A DNA stretch of 55,873 nucleotides from a virus, in the IMG/VR virus record IMGVR_UViG_3300028809_000018, positions 1-55,873 of that record. One strand, written 5' to 3'. Positions within the stretch are counted from its first letter, which is position 1, and every line of letters starts with the position of its first letter. The notes under the pieces are model-generated. The model was not told the DNA's origin, ran no database searches, and saw nothing but the letters and a program-made list of their open reading frames with translations. Both the position numbers and the translations under genes were made by a program. Shown in pieces: positions 24,743 to 32,550 of this stretch.

Positions 24743-26389
24743 ATGTTTGACCTGCCGCAGGATCTCAAGATCCTGACGAAGAAGGCCCTCCAGGACTTCA
24801 GCCTGATGGCCGCGGCTGCCCGCGACGAGATCCTGGATGCCACGACCGCCGAGACGGTCACCGACGAGCAAATCGAGGAGCTTGAGCAGCTCAAGAACTT
24901 CTCGGTCGACATCGATGCCGAGCTGAAGGGGCGCCAGGAGCGTGCTGCACGCTTCAACGCCGCGACCGCCGAGGCTGAGGTCGAGGAGGAGGAGCCCGAG
25001 GCTGCCGCTGAGCCGGCTGCCGAGGCTGCGCCTGCTGCCGAGGCTGAGGCTGAGCCGGAGGCCGTGACTGCGGGCTCCGCCAAGACGCCGCGCCTCCAGG
25101 ACGTCATCAACGTCAGCAACAACGGCAACACCGCCGTAGACCTGCCCGTCTCCGAAGCGGTCAAGAACTTCACGTTCATCGCCGCTCCCGACACCGGTTT
25201 CGCCGCGGGCGCCGAGCTGGACGGCTGGGACGACATCACGAAGGCATTCGTGAACCGCTCGCGCACGCACACGCGCGGCGCCCCCGCCCAGCACCACAAC
25301 TTCGCACTCATCAAGCGCGAGTTCGGCGACCTGGACATCCTGGAGAGCGACAGCGACCAGGAGCAGATGCGCAAGGTGGACCTGGTCCGCACGCCGGACG
25401 ACGACGCTCTGCTCGCAGGCGTCGGCTGGTGTGCACCGTCCGAGACGATCTACACCACCTGTTCGCAGGTGACCGCGACCGGCCTCATCTCGGTCCCGGA
25501 GATCGGCGCCCGGCGCGGCGGCATCCGCCACAACCAGGGCATCCAGTTCGACACCATCTTCGGTGGCGGCACTGGCTTCAACATCCTGACCGAGGCTCAG
25601 GTCATCGCGGACACGGTCAAGACCTGTGTGCCGATCCCCTGCCCCGAGTTCATCGACGACCGGCTCAAGGTCGCGGTGCTCTGCCTCACCGGTGACATCC
25701 TCCAGGACCGCGCGTACCCGGAGTTCGTCAAGACGTTCATCCAGGGCGCTGTCGCGACCCAGGCGCACAACGTCAACCGGCAGATCATCGCCGACATGAT
25801 CTCCGACTCCACCGCTGTGACCTTCACGGGCCAGCCGTGGACCTCGGACGGCTCGGTGCTCTCGCAGCACATGGCCGCTGTCGACGTGGCTGCGGTTGAC
25901 ATCCGGTACCGGCTCCGGCTGGACCCGAATGCCAACCTGGAGATCAAGCTCCCGCTGTGGTTCAAGGCTCAGCTCCGGGCCGACTACCTTCGTCAGAACG
26001 CTCGCGTCAGCGACGACCTCGCCGACTCGATCGTGATGAAGATGTACTCGGACCGCAACGTGTCCCCGCAGTTCGTCTACGACTGGCAGGACGCCTTCGC
26101 CCTGGGTGCCTCCGCGGGCTACCCCGGCGCGGACGTGCCGATCAACTCGCTCCCGACCGAGGTGTCCTGGCTGATGTACCCGGCTGGCACGTGGGTGGTC
26201 GCCCGTCTCGACGTGATCCGCCTGGACACGATCTACGACAGCACCAACATCACGACCAACAAGGTCACGGAGCTGTTCGTCGAAGACGGCTTCAAGGCCA
26301 TGCGCTTCTGTCCCATCTCCCGCGTATACACGCACACGATCTGCCCGAACGGCTCGACCGGCGTGCAGCGAGCGGTCACCTGCTCCTAA
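24743..26389 (+). CDS. Major capsid protein
   Basis: 548 residues from the ATG at 24743 (AGAGGA ribosome binding site). Residues 1-115 are a helical, acidic, Ala/Glu-rich segment like an HK97 delta (scaffold) domain, probably removed by the maturation protease. The rest resembles an HK97-fold capsid protein: GWCAPSETIY, an E-loop-like GARRGGIRHNQGIQF, GVPINSLP-like A-domain segments and YTHTICPNGS near the end. At least seven Cys residues, unusual for a capsid shell, could support inter-subunit disulfides or metal sites. Confidence 0.85.
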   Translation: MFDLPQDLKILTKKALQDFSLMAAAARDEILDATTAETVTDEQIEELEQLKNFSVDIDAELKGRQERAARFNAATAEAEVEEEEPEAAAEPAAEAAPAAEAEAEPEAVTAGSAKTPRLQDVINVSNNGNTAVDLPVSEAVKNFTFIAAPDTGFAAGAELDGWDDITKAFVNRSRTHTRGAPAQHHNFALIKREFGDLDILESDSDQEQMRKVDLVRTPDDDALLAGVGWCAPSETIYTTCSQVTATGLISVPEIGARRGGIRHNQGIQFDTIFGGGTGFNILTEAQVIADTVKTCVPIPCPEFIDDRLKVAVLCLTGDILQDRAYPEFVKTFIQGAVATQAHNVNRQIIADMISDSTAVTFTGQPWTSDGSVLSQHMAAVDVAAVDIRYRLRLDPNANLEIKLPLWFKAQLRADYLRQNARVSDDLADSIVMKMYSDRNVSPQFVYDWQDAFALGASAGYPGADVPINSLPTEVSWLMYPAGTWVVARLDVIRLDTIYDSTNITTNKVTELFVEDGFKAMRFCPISRVYTHTICPNGSTGVQRAVTCS

Positions 26390-26394
26390 CGGAT

Positions 26395-26420
26395 CGGGGG
26401 CGGCCTCCGGGTCGCCCCCG
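26395..26420 (+). terminator. GC hairpin after major capsid gene
   Basis: CGGGGGCG pairs with CGCCCCCG around a 10-base loop, six bases after the stop. There is no U-tract. It is probably a partial terminator or 3' stabiliser that keeps capsid mRNA above downstream genes. Confidence 0.55.
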
Positions 26421-26455
26421 TCCGACCTGACCGCTCACGCGAAAGGAGGTGGAGC

Positions 26456-27304
26456 ATGGCAAGCCTTACTGGTCCCCGCTATGTCGCGCGCCCCAACGCG
26501 CCCGTCAGCCGGTCAACGTTCTACAAGGTGTCCACGGGTCCGTTGGACCTGCCCGACCACGCCGGCTCGGGCGGCCTTCAGTACCAGATCTCTTGGTGCG
26601 AAGGCTTCCCGCTGTGCTACGAGGTGCTGTGCCAGACCAACGGCGAGCGCGGAACCAAGACGTTCCCCGGCTCGCCCACCACGGTCGAGGCACTGCCGTT
26701 CGTCGTCTACAGCACCATCACCTGCTCGCCGGTTGGCATGGACGCCGAGCAGCTTCAGACCTACCTGGCCGATCAGCTTGAGGTCGGCGAGCAGGCAACC
26801 GTCGAGCGCGTCTTCTCCGAGCAGCTTTGTGGACAGTTCCCCGGCCTCGCCAACAACGAGGCGACCGCGGACCTGACCGCGGCGACCGACATCGTCAACG
26901 CGGTGTCGATGTTGGAGAACTGGCTCTACGAGACGCAGGAATACGGACCGCGCGGCGTGCTGCACGTGCCGCTGGTGTTCGCCGCCTACTTCTCGAATCT
27001 GCACCTGCTCGACAACCGCGACAGCAACGGCGTCTACCGGACCGCGCTCGGCACGGCTATCAACTTCGGCAACTACGCCGGGACCGATCCGACGGGCGGG
27101 AACCCGGCCGCGGGATCGTCCTACATCTACATCACTGGCCAGACCGCGGTCTGGCGCGCACCGAGCGTCTTCAGCCCCACGCGGGGCGAGATGCTCAAGC
27201 GGACCACCAACGTCGTGACCAGCCTCATGGAGCGCGAGATCATCGTCTCCTTCGACTGCCACGCCGCCGGTACGGAGACTCCGATTTCCGGGGTGGTTGA
27301 GTAA
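26456..27304 (+). CDS. Second capsid-region structural protein
   Basis: 282 residues, starting ASLTGPRYVARPNAPVSRSTF, with six or so Cys and a beta-rich middle (ISWCEGFPLCYEVLCQ; GVLHVPLVFAAYFSNLHLL). Position directly after the major capsid gene and a GAAAGGAGGTGG ribosome binding site indicate high expression. It may be a second shell subunit, a decoration protein or a vertex protein. The name is by position and composition, not by a recognised motif. Confidence 0.6.
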   Translation: MASLTGPRYVARPNAPVSRSTFYKVSTGPLDLPDHAGSGGLQYQISWCEGFPLCYEVLCQTNGERGTKTFPGSPTTVEALPFVVYSTITCSPVGMDAEQLQTYLADQLEVGEQATVERVFSEQLCGQFPGLANNEATADLTAATDIVNAVSMLENWLYETQEYGPRGVLHVPLVFAAYFSNLHLLDNRDSNGVYRTALGTAINFGNYAGTDPTGGNPAAGSSYIYITGQTAVWRAPSVFSPTRGEMLKRTTNVVTSLMEREIIVSFDCHAAGTETPISGVVE

Positions 27305-27501
27305 TGGCCCGGATCGAAGTCGACAACGACGTCCTGGTCCCCACCGCGCAGCTTCTGCTGCAACTGGTGAAGGACCCGGACGACGTCCAGTTCACGCACG
27401 GCCCGCAGGGCTCGGTCTTCGTGGTTCCTGACGCGGTCGCGGAGGAATTCGTGCTCGCCGTCAACGCGACCGAGTCCAAGCCCGAGAAGAAGGCGAAGTA
27501 A
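27304..27501 (+). CDS. Small head-region protein
   Basis: 65 residues with an alternating charged/hydrophobic start (MARIEVDNDVLVPTAQLLLQLVKD) and a Lys-rich tail (KPEKKAK). The ATG overlaps the preceding stop (TAATG). It is probably a small connector or capsid accessory; no family was recognised. Confidence 0.6.
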   Translation: MARIEVDNDVLVPTAQLLLQLVKDPDDVQFTHGPQGSVFVVPDAVAEEFVLAVNATESKPEKKAK

Positions 27502-27503
27502 CC

Positions 27504-28418
27504 ATGCCGTCTTACTGCTTCAAGCCCATCCGGGTGCCTCGGGTCCGGGCCACGCTCCTGGACTCGTGTGGCGCGGTCGTGGAGAGTTCCTGCTCTTCGA
27601 TCACCACGTCGGGCATCGTCACCATCGAGCAGACCGCCGAACTTCAGGACCGGGACGAGTTCTACGAGAAGAACGCCGACGGAGAGTTCTGCGTTGAGGA
27701 CGACGTTCCGCCGATCCTCAAGTGGTACAACCTGACGATCACGTTCTGCGAGGTGGACCCGGAGATGGTCTACTTCATGAACCGCCAGACGCTGATCATG
27801 TCCGATGCGGAGACTCCGGTCGCGATCGGCAACGTGTCCCGGCAGGGCGACATCGCCAACGTCAACTTCGCCTTCGAGGCGTGGACCCGGCTGGCCAACC
27901 AGTCCGACTGCGCCGACGGCGTCAAGTACGGCTACATCCTCTGGCCCTGGGTTGTTGAGGGCACGATGGGCGACGTCACCTACCAGAACGGCACCGCCAA
28001 CTTCGTGGTCAATGCCCGCACCAAGCGGTACTCGCTCTGGGGCCAGGGGCCGTACGCGGTCTACGGCTCGGAGGCCGTCGCGACGCTGGGCGACCCGCTG
28101 CCCCTGCCGACCGCGGTTACGTCGCTCGACCACCGCCAGATGTTCGTCACCACCCTCGCGCCGCCCACCGCTGCGTGTGGCTGCACCGCCGTGGATCTGG
28201 TGCTAACGGCGCCGGTCATCGACGCGCTTGAGGTGACCTACACCCTGCCGGCGGGCACCGCGCCCGCCTACATCGATTGGGGCGACTCTTCCAACACCAC
28301 GGAGGCTGGCCCGACCGCGGTTCACACCTACGCGATGGCGGGGACGTACACCGTGTCGCTCTGGCCAACGGCCTACTCGTCCGCGCCGTACGTCGATGAG
28401 GTCACTGTCGCCCCGTAA
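27504..28418 (+). CDS. Tail tube protein with PKD/Ig-like domain
   Basis: 304 residues. The first ~215 resemble actinophage major tail proteins (SGIVTIEQTAELQDRDEFYEKNADG, YGYILWPWVVEG, PYAVY). The C-terminal ~80 are a PKD/Ig-like fold: YIDWGDSSN, then AVHTYAMAGTYTVSLWP. Such domains project from the tail surface in repeated rings and bind weakly to cell or environmental polymers. Two CC/CxC pairs lie early. Its place ahead of the adaptor, instead of after the tail-terminator genes, is noteworthy, so a role as capsid decoration cannot be excluded. Confidence 0.7.
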   Translation: MPSYCFKPIRVPRVRATLLDSCGAVVESSCSSITTSGIVTIEQTAELQDRDEFYEKNADGEFCVEDDVPPILKWYNLTITFCEVDPEMVYFMNRQTLIMSDAETPVAIGNVSRQGDIANVNFAFEAWTRLANQSDCADGVKYGYILWPWVVEGTMGDVTYQNGTANFVVNARTKRYSLWGQGPYAVYGSEAVATLGDPLPLPTAVTSLDHRQMFVTTLAPPTAACGCTAVDLVLTAPVIDALEVTYTLPAGTAPAYIDWGDSSNTTEAGPTAVHTYAMAGTYTVSLWPTAYSSAPYVDEVTVAP

Positions 28419-28429
28419 GGAGGGAATCC

Positions 28430-29248
28430 ATGGCTGAGGCCATCTCTCCTTGTGACTGGCAGCTTGAGGAGAGCATCTGCTGTCCTGATTGGTCGAGCTA
28501 CAGCGCCGAACTTCAAGCACAAGCCCAGCGGTGGGCCACATACGTCATGTGGTCCGCCACGGGGCGCCAGTTCAACGCCTGCGAGATCACCGTCTACCCG
28601 TGCGGTCGCGACTGCTCGGGCGACTGGTGGTGGAGCGGTGCCGGCGGCTGGTGGTGGAGCGATGGCGTCTTCGTTCCCTACATCTGGCAGGGCCAGTGGT
28701 ACAACGCGTGGTGTGGTTGCGGCGCCGGGCCAGGCTGCTACTCGTGCAAGCCGCGCTGCGCCGCATACCTGCCAGGGCCGGTCGCGGAAGTTGTTAGCGT
28801 AGAAGTTGACGGGTCAATTATTGATCCGAGCGAGTACCGCATCTACGACCAGCAGTGGTTGACGCGGGTCACCAACAGCGACACCGAGAGCGCCGAATGC
28901 TGGCCGATGTGCCAGGACTACAACCGCACCGAGCCCAAGTTCAAGGTGGTCTACGTCCGCGGCACGCCTATCCCGCAGGTGGTGCTCGACGCCGCGGCCG
29001 TCCTCGCGTGCGAGTACGCGAAGGCGTGCCTGGGTCAGGAGTGCATGCTCCCGAGCCGTGTCGTCAACGTGGCGCGGCAGGGCGTGACCGTGACGCTCCA
29101 GTCGATTGACGAGATCCTGCGCGACGGCTTCACGGGCGTCACCAGCGTGGACCAGATCATCGCCAAGGTGAACCCGAGCCGGCTCAAGGCGCGGACGCGG
29201 CTGTACTCCCCAGACGTGCAAGTCGATCGGATGATCACATGGCCATAG
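28430..29248 (+). CDS. Cys/Trp-rich head-to-tail adaptor
   Basis: 272 residues. The helical C-terminal region (PQVVLDAAAVLACEYAKACLGQ, VARQGVTVTLQSIDEIL, GVTSVDQIIAKVNP) matches head-tail adaptor proteins that stack under the portal. The N-terminal half is exceptional: 16 Cys in the whole protein and WWWSGAGGWWW. These may bind metal or form disulfides after release. An AAGGAGGG ribosome binding site precedes the ATG. The end overlaps the small frame at 29239. Confidence 0.65.
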   Translation: MAEAISPCDWQLEESICCPDWSSYSAELQAQAQRWATYVMWSATGRQFNACEITVYPCGRDCSGDWWWSGAGGWWWSDGVFVPYIWQGQWYNAWCGCGAGPGCYSCKPRCAAYLPGPVAEVVSVEVDGSIIDPSEYRIYDQQWLTRVTNSDTESAECWPMCQDYNRTEPKFKVVYVRGTPIPQVVLDAAAVLACEYAKACLGQECMLPSRVVNVARQGVTVTLQSIDEILRDGFTGVTSVDQIIAKVNPSRLKARTRLYSPDVQVDRMITWP

Positions 29249-29382
29249 ACGACGGTGAAGTAGTTGCTAGTGAAAATACTTCACTAGCAACAACTTGGGT
29301 GGTAACTGTTTCAGCATCCATCGAAGTCTCGCGAGACGAAGAAAAGGAGGACGACGATGGCAGCCGGCCTGTCTGCGGTTAA
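29239..29382 (+). CDS. Doubtful 47-residue frame
   Basis: ATG at 29239, overlapping the adaptor stop by 10 bp and the next gene by 26 bp. The predicted peptide (MAIDDGEVVASENTSLATTW) is acidic with no known motif. It has no ribosome binding site of its own. The sequence is AT-rich with a strong hairpin, so the region may be an RNA signal and not a gene. Confidence 0.25.
   Translation: MAIDDGEVVASENTSLATTWVVTVSASIEVSRDEEKEDDDGSRPVCG
29263..29291 (+). promoter_or_regulatory. AT-rich 12-bp hairpin in head operon
   Basis: GTTGCTAGTGAA and TTCACTAGCAAC form a perfect 12-bp stem with a 5-base loop between the adaptor and the next virion gene. Its base composition is far below that of its neighbours. 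There is no U-tract. It could be an RNase III-type processing site or a mobile-element scar. Confidence 0.5.
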
Positions 29383-29746
29383 CCTCGCCAACGCGTGGCT
29401 GAACACGCTATCGGGCACCACGTTCACGGGCGTCAACACGTTCGTGAAGCTCCACACTGGCGACCCTGGCGCATCCGGCACGGCCAACGCGTCCGCCAAC
29501 ACCACCCGCGTCGCACTCACGTGGGGCGCCGCGGCGTCCGGCTCGAAGGCGATCGTTGCCACCCTGCCGGTCTGGAGCACGTGGGCCGCCGGCTCCGAGA
29601 CGCTCAGCTACATCAGCGTCTGGGACAACCTGACGGTTGGCAATTTCCTCTTCTCGGCCCAGCTCACCGTGGCCCGCAGCGTGGCCAACGGTGACAACGT
29701 CACGCTGTCCTCGCTGAGCTTCGCCCTGACGCCTATCGCCGCGTAA
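29357..29746 (+). CDS. Virion protein, connector region
   Basis: 129 residues with the pattern KLHTGDPGASGTANAS and repeated Ala/Ser/Thr beta strands, which I recognise from small proteins in actinophage head-tail clusters. Probably a beta-sandwich decoration or fibre-like virion protein. AAAAGGAGG precedes the ATG. No enzymatic motif. Confidence 0.6.
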   Translation: MAAGLSAVNLANAWLNTLSGTTFTGVNTFVKLHTGDPGASGTANASANTTRVALTWGAAASGSKAIVATLPVWSTWAAGSETLSYISVWDNLTVGNFLFSAQLTVARSVANGDNVTLSSLSFALTPIAA

Positions 29747-29756
29747 GGGGTTCGTC

Positions 29757-30965
29757 ATGGCGACCTTCAACTGGTCCGCGCCAACCCAACCCAACAACTT
29801 CGACAGCACAACCGAGCTGAGTTTGGGCGTGAAGTTCACGTGCTCGGTGGCCGCGCAGTGCACGGGCGTCAACATCTGGATTCCGTCGACGCTGCCCTCC
29901 GGCCCCAGCCCGGCGTTCGTGTCGGTGTGGCCGGGCGCGGGCGGGGCGCCGCTGGCAGTCGGGCAGTTTGAGTGGTCCGACTTCGCGGGGATGGAGGGCA
30001 CGTTTCAGGACGTCCCCTTCACCGATCCAGCGTTCACGCTGTCGATCGGCGTGGAGTACATGGCGGTCGTCCAGACCTTCGAACGTTGGGGTGGCACGCC
30101 CTCGTATCCGTGGCCGGAGACTGTTGGCGCGCTGACGGCGGTCAGCGACAACGGCTGGGTACTGGTCGGCTACGGCTTCCCTAACACGGAGAGCGGCGCC
30201 AACTTTAACTTCAGTGTGTCCCCGATCGTCGAGGCGGGCGTCGGGGTCGACATCGCGGCTACGGTCGCGAGCAACGCGACCATCTCTGCCGCGGCCACAG
30301 TGGAGCATCCGCTCGCGGCGGCCCAGACGGGCACGGCCACCATCACCGCGGGCATGTCGTTGGACGAGTCGCTGGCCGCGGTCCGCTCGGCGGTCGCGAC
30401 CATCACGGCGACGATGAGCGTCACCACGAGCGGCATCGACACGCTTCTGCTTCCGGAGGCGGTCATGTTGCTCGACTGCCTCTGCACCGCGCTCCAGGCG
30501 TACGACAACCCGCCCGAGACGTGCTGCCTGCGCCCTGGCGACACCGTCATCCAGGACGTGGGCATTCCCGGCTTCAGCCAGGACGACTGCTGCCGCGGGC
30601 AGGCATATGTGAAGATCGCCGGCTACTACATGACGGGCGAGGGCAACTCCCCGTTCCCGTCGCCTTCGACCGATGCCCCGATTTCGCCCTGCGGAGTCCC
30701 CGCCTGGGGGCTCCAGCTCGAAATGGGGATCTTCCGCTGCATCCGCACCGACCGCCAGCCCACCTGCACCGAGTACACCGAGGCGGTCATTCGCCAGATG
30801 ACCGATGCGAAGGCGATGCGGTGCGCGCTGGACTGCTTCATCTCGCTGCACGACCCCCAGACGGTGGCGGTGGGCAACTGGTCGCCCGCCGGGCCGGACG
30901 GTGGCTGCGTAGGCTCAACCTGGCAGGTCAGTGTCGAGGTGCTGAATAGCTGCGAGGAGTGCTGA
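29757..30965 (+). CDS. DUF4082-like domain fused to neck protein
   Basis: 402 residues. Residues 1-140 (ELSLGVKFTCSVAAQCTGVNIWI, PFTDPAFTLSIGVEYMAVV) resemble DUF4082, a beta-sandwich often attached to carbohydrate-active proteins. About 150-225 are Ala/Thr-rich repeats, possibly a flexible stalk. The C-terminal ~165 (MLLDCLCTALQAYDNPPETCCLRPGD to the end) look like the separate Cys-rich neck proteins of other actinophages. The fusion would display a sugar-binding-like module at the head-tail junction. About 15 Cys in total. Confidence 0.6.
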   Translation: MATFNWSAPTQPNNFDSTTELSLGVKFTCSVAAQCTGVNIWIPSTLPSGPSPAFVSVWPGAGGAPLAVGQFEWSDFAGMEGTFQDVPFTDPAFTLSIGVEYMAVVQTFERWGGTPSYPWPETVGALTAVSDNGWVLVGYGFPNTESGANFNFSVSPIVEAGVGVDIAATVASNATISAAATVEHPLAAAQTGTATITAGMSLDESLAAVRSAVATITATMSVTTSGIDTLLLPEAVMLLDCLCTALQAYDNPPETCCLRPGDTVIQDVGIPGFSQDDCCRGQAYVKIAGYYMTGEGNSPFPSPSTDAPISPCGVPAWGLQLEMGIFRCIRTDRQPTCTEYTEAVIRQMTDAKAMRCALDCFISLHDPQTVAVGNWSPAGPDGGCVGSTWQVSVEVLNSCEEC

Positions 30966-31264
30966 TGTACCTGGTTCGCATGAACGTCGCGTTTGATCTC
31001 TGGGATGCCGGCGACGTGGCAGTCGTTCCGCCGAAATTCCTGGAGCGGTTTGGGCAGTACGTGACTGTGCTGGAGGCGATGTATGGCGAGGGTGGAAATC
31101 TTCCAACCCAAGGCGGACTCGTACGCCCAGAAGTTGGCCCGCAAGCGGGTGAGCCTGCTGGTGAGGGCAGTCTCGATGGAGGCGAAGATCGCCTTGAGCC
31201 GGTACACGGGGAACACGATCAAGCCGGCGCCGACGGGGGCTCACCGGAGGTCGATCCGCAGTAG
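30965..31264 (+). CDS. Short overlapping connector-region protein
   Basis: 99 residues; the ATG at 30965 overlaps the preceding stop (TGATG). The first 40 residues (MYLVRMNVAFDLWDAGDVAVVPPKFLERFGQYVTVLEAMYG) look like a real protein; the remaining 60 are Gly/Glu-rich and overlap the gp10-like gene by 182 bp. The tail may be incidental. No family assigned. Confidence 0.5.
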   Translation: MYLVRMNVAFDLWDAGDVAVVPPKFLERFGQYVTVLEAMYGEGGNLPTQGGLVRPEVGPQAGEPAGEGSLDGGEDRLEPVHGEHDQAGADGGSPEVDPQ

Positions 31265-31550
31265 CGTGTCCGCGACCGGGCGCTGGAAGATCGTCGGCTC
31301 GGTCGGCTCCAACCTGCCCACCGCGATGGTCGTGCACATCGGCGCCCGGCCCCACGTCATCGCACCGCGGCGGGTGGAGGGCATGAAGTTCTACTGGAAG
31401 GAGAAGGGCCGGTTCGTCTGCATCAAGGCCCCCGTCCAGCACCCTGGCATGCACGGCAAGTTCTACCTGACCGAACCGCTCAAGATCGAAGGCCGGCGCC
31501 TCGGCTTCCGGGTGGTCGTGGCGGCCTACACCGAGCGCCTGTGGCGTTAA
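31083..31550 (+). CDS. HK97 gp10-like tail completion protein
   Basis: 155 residues. Features of HK97 gp10-type proteins: an N-terminal helix (KLARKRVSLLVRAVSMEAKIALSRYTG), TGAHRRSIRSSV, VHIGARPHVIAPRR and FYLTEPLK. These proteins form the ring that terminates or joins the tail to the head. It is basic throughout. Its stop codon forms part of the -10 box for the tail chaperone gene. Confidence 0.8.
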   Translation: MARVEIFQPKADSYAQKLARKRVSLLVRAVSMEAKIALSRYTGNTIKPAPTGAHRRSIRSSVSATGRWKIVGSVGSNLPTAMVVHIGARPHVIAPRRVEGMKFYWKEKGRFVCIKAPVQHPGMHGKFYLTEPLKIEGRRLGFRVVVAAYTERLWR

Positions 31551-31553
31551 GAT
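31548..31553 (+). promoter_or_regulatory. -10 box for leaderless tail chaperone
   Basis: TAAGAT includes the preceding stop codon and lies 6 nt before the ATG at 31560, matching the leaderless arrangement elsewhere. No ribosome binding site is present between the stop and the ATG. Confidence 0.5.
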
Positions 31554-31559
31554 CGCCGC

Positions 31560-31937
31560 ATGGCAGCACGTGGACGTACCCCTAAAGTTTCCGAGGCCAT
31601 CGAAGGCGAGGTCGTGGGGGCAGCCACGACCGAAGAGGTCGAGGTCGTTGATCGAACCATCGGCAAGCTCAAGCTCAAGATGCGCCGACCGACCGACGCT
31701 CAGATCGCGCTCCTGGGGCGCCTCGCGGTCGCGGCGCAGCGCGAGCCCGAGAAGTACTTCAGCCGCCTGGTCGACACCTTCTTCCGCATCGTGGAAAACC
31801 TCCTGGTCGACGCGGGGGATATCGCCGCGGTCGAAGGCGCCATCATCGAAGACAAGTTGACCATCGAAGACATCGTGACGGGCCTGGGAACGAAGGATGC
31901 CACCGCGCCCGCGGGCCGCGTCCGCCGCGCCCGCTGA
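31560..31937 (+). CDS. Tail assembly chaperone (G-like)
   Basis: 125 residues located immediately before a second overlapping frame and the tape measure, the hallmark position of tail assembly chaperones. It has a long helix-rich body (QIALLGRLAVAAQREPEKYFSRLVDTFFRIVENLL) and acidic strands. It would coat the tape measure during tail assembly with its partner. The next frame overlaps by 41 nt in the +1 register. Confidence 0.8.
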   Translation: MAARGRTPKVSEAIEGEVVGAATTEEVEVVDRTIGKLKLKMRRPTDAQIALLGRLAVAAQREPEKYFSRLVDTFFRIVENLLVDAGDIAAVEGAIIEDKLTIEDIVTGLGTKDATAPAGRVRRAR

Positions 31938-32517
31938 GGCCGAGCCAACCCATGTCCCGCTCCCCGAGGTCGAGGCCGATCCGGACAGCTACCTCGGGCC
32001 GGCAGCGCTCGAAGTCGACTTCGCTGAGCAGACATGGCACGTCCCCGCCCTCACGGCCGCGGACTGGTTGGCGGTCCTGTGGGCCGACCCGTTCAACCCT
32101 GATTCGATCTTTCCAGGGCTTGTCGACGACATTGATCTTGATGATGTGATCACCGAGTTGATCTTCAGCGGCGAGCTGGACGGTGACGAAGTCTTCGACA
32201 CCGCCATGGAGATCCTCGAAGCGCACAGCGGCTACCGCTGGTGGTTCGCCCTGCGCCTATCCATCCTCACCAAGGCCGCGTGGGCGCGCATCGGGGGCGT
32301 GCTCGTGCTCTCGGGCGTGGACCCGCGGAGCGTCACCCTCGGGTCATGGCTGAGCGCTGTCCTGGCGATCATCGCGGAGCGCTCCGGGGGCGGCAAAGAG
32401 TTCGCCCAACTGCTCGACAAGCTCAACGAGGCGCCCGAAGGATACGGCCCGTCGCTGGAAGAGCAGATGGTGATGGATGAGGCCGCATTCCTGTCTGCCA
32501 TGAACGCTCCGTACTGA
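31897..32517 (+). CDS. Tail assembly chaperone extension (GT-like)
   Basis: 206 residues if translated from the ATG at 31897; frame +1 relative to the first chaperone and open from 31879, so a programmed +1 (or -2) frameshift between 31879 and 31937 would fuse them. No classical -1 heptamer is in the right register; CCC followed by G near 31909 is a possible +1 site. The body (LTAADWLAVLWADPFNPDSIFPGL, GYRWWFALRLSILTKAAWARIGG) matches second chaperone proteins that recruit the tape measure. Independent initiation (CGAAGG before the ATG) is the alternative. Confidence 0.7.
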   Translation: MPPRPRAASAAPAEAEPTHVPLPEVEADPDSYLGPAALEVDFAEQTWHVPALTAADWLAVLWADPFNPDSIFPGLVDDIDLDDVITELIFSGELDGDEVFDTAMEILEAHSGYRWWFALRLSILTKAAWARIGGVLVLSGVDPRSVTLGSWLSAVLAIIAERSGGGKEFAQLLDKLNEAPEGYGPSLEEQMVMDEAAFLSAMNAPY

Positions 32518-32538
32518 TCGTTTTGCCGCCAAACGCCC

Positions 32539-32544
32539 TACCAT
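32539..32544 (+). promoter_or_regulatory. -10 box for tape measure gene
   Basis: TACCAT ends 6 nt before the ATG at 32551; there is no Shine-Dalgarno sequence. The in-frame GTG at 32545 directly abuts the box and is less likely to be used. Confidence 0.4.
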
Positions 32545-32550
32545 GTGGAC

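Noticed and set aside
24308-26335. 675-residue minus-strand frame opposite the major capsid gene
   Set aside because: Shadow frame; the plus strand carries a clear capsid protein with a ribosome binding site.
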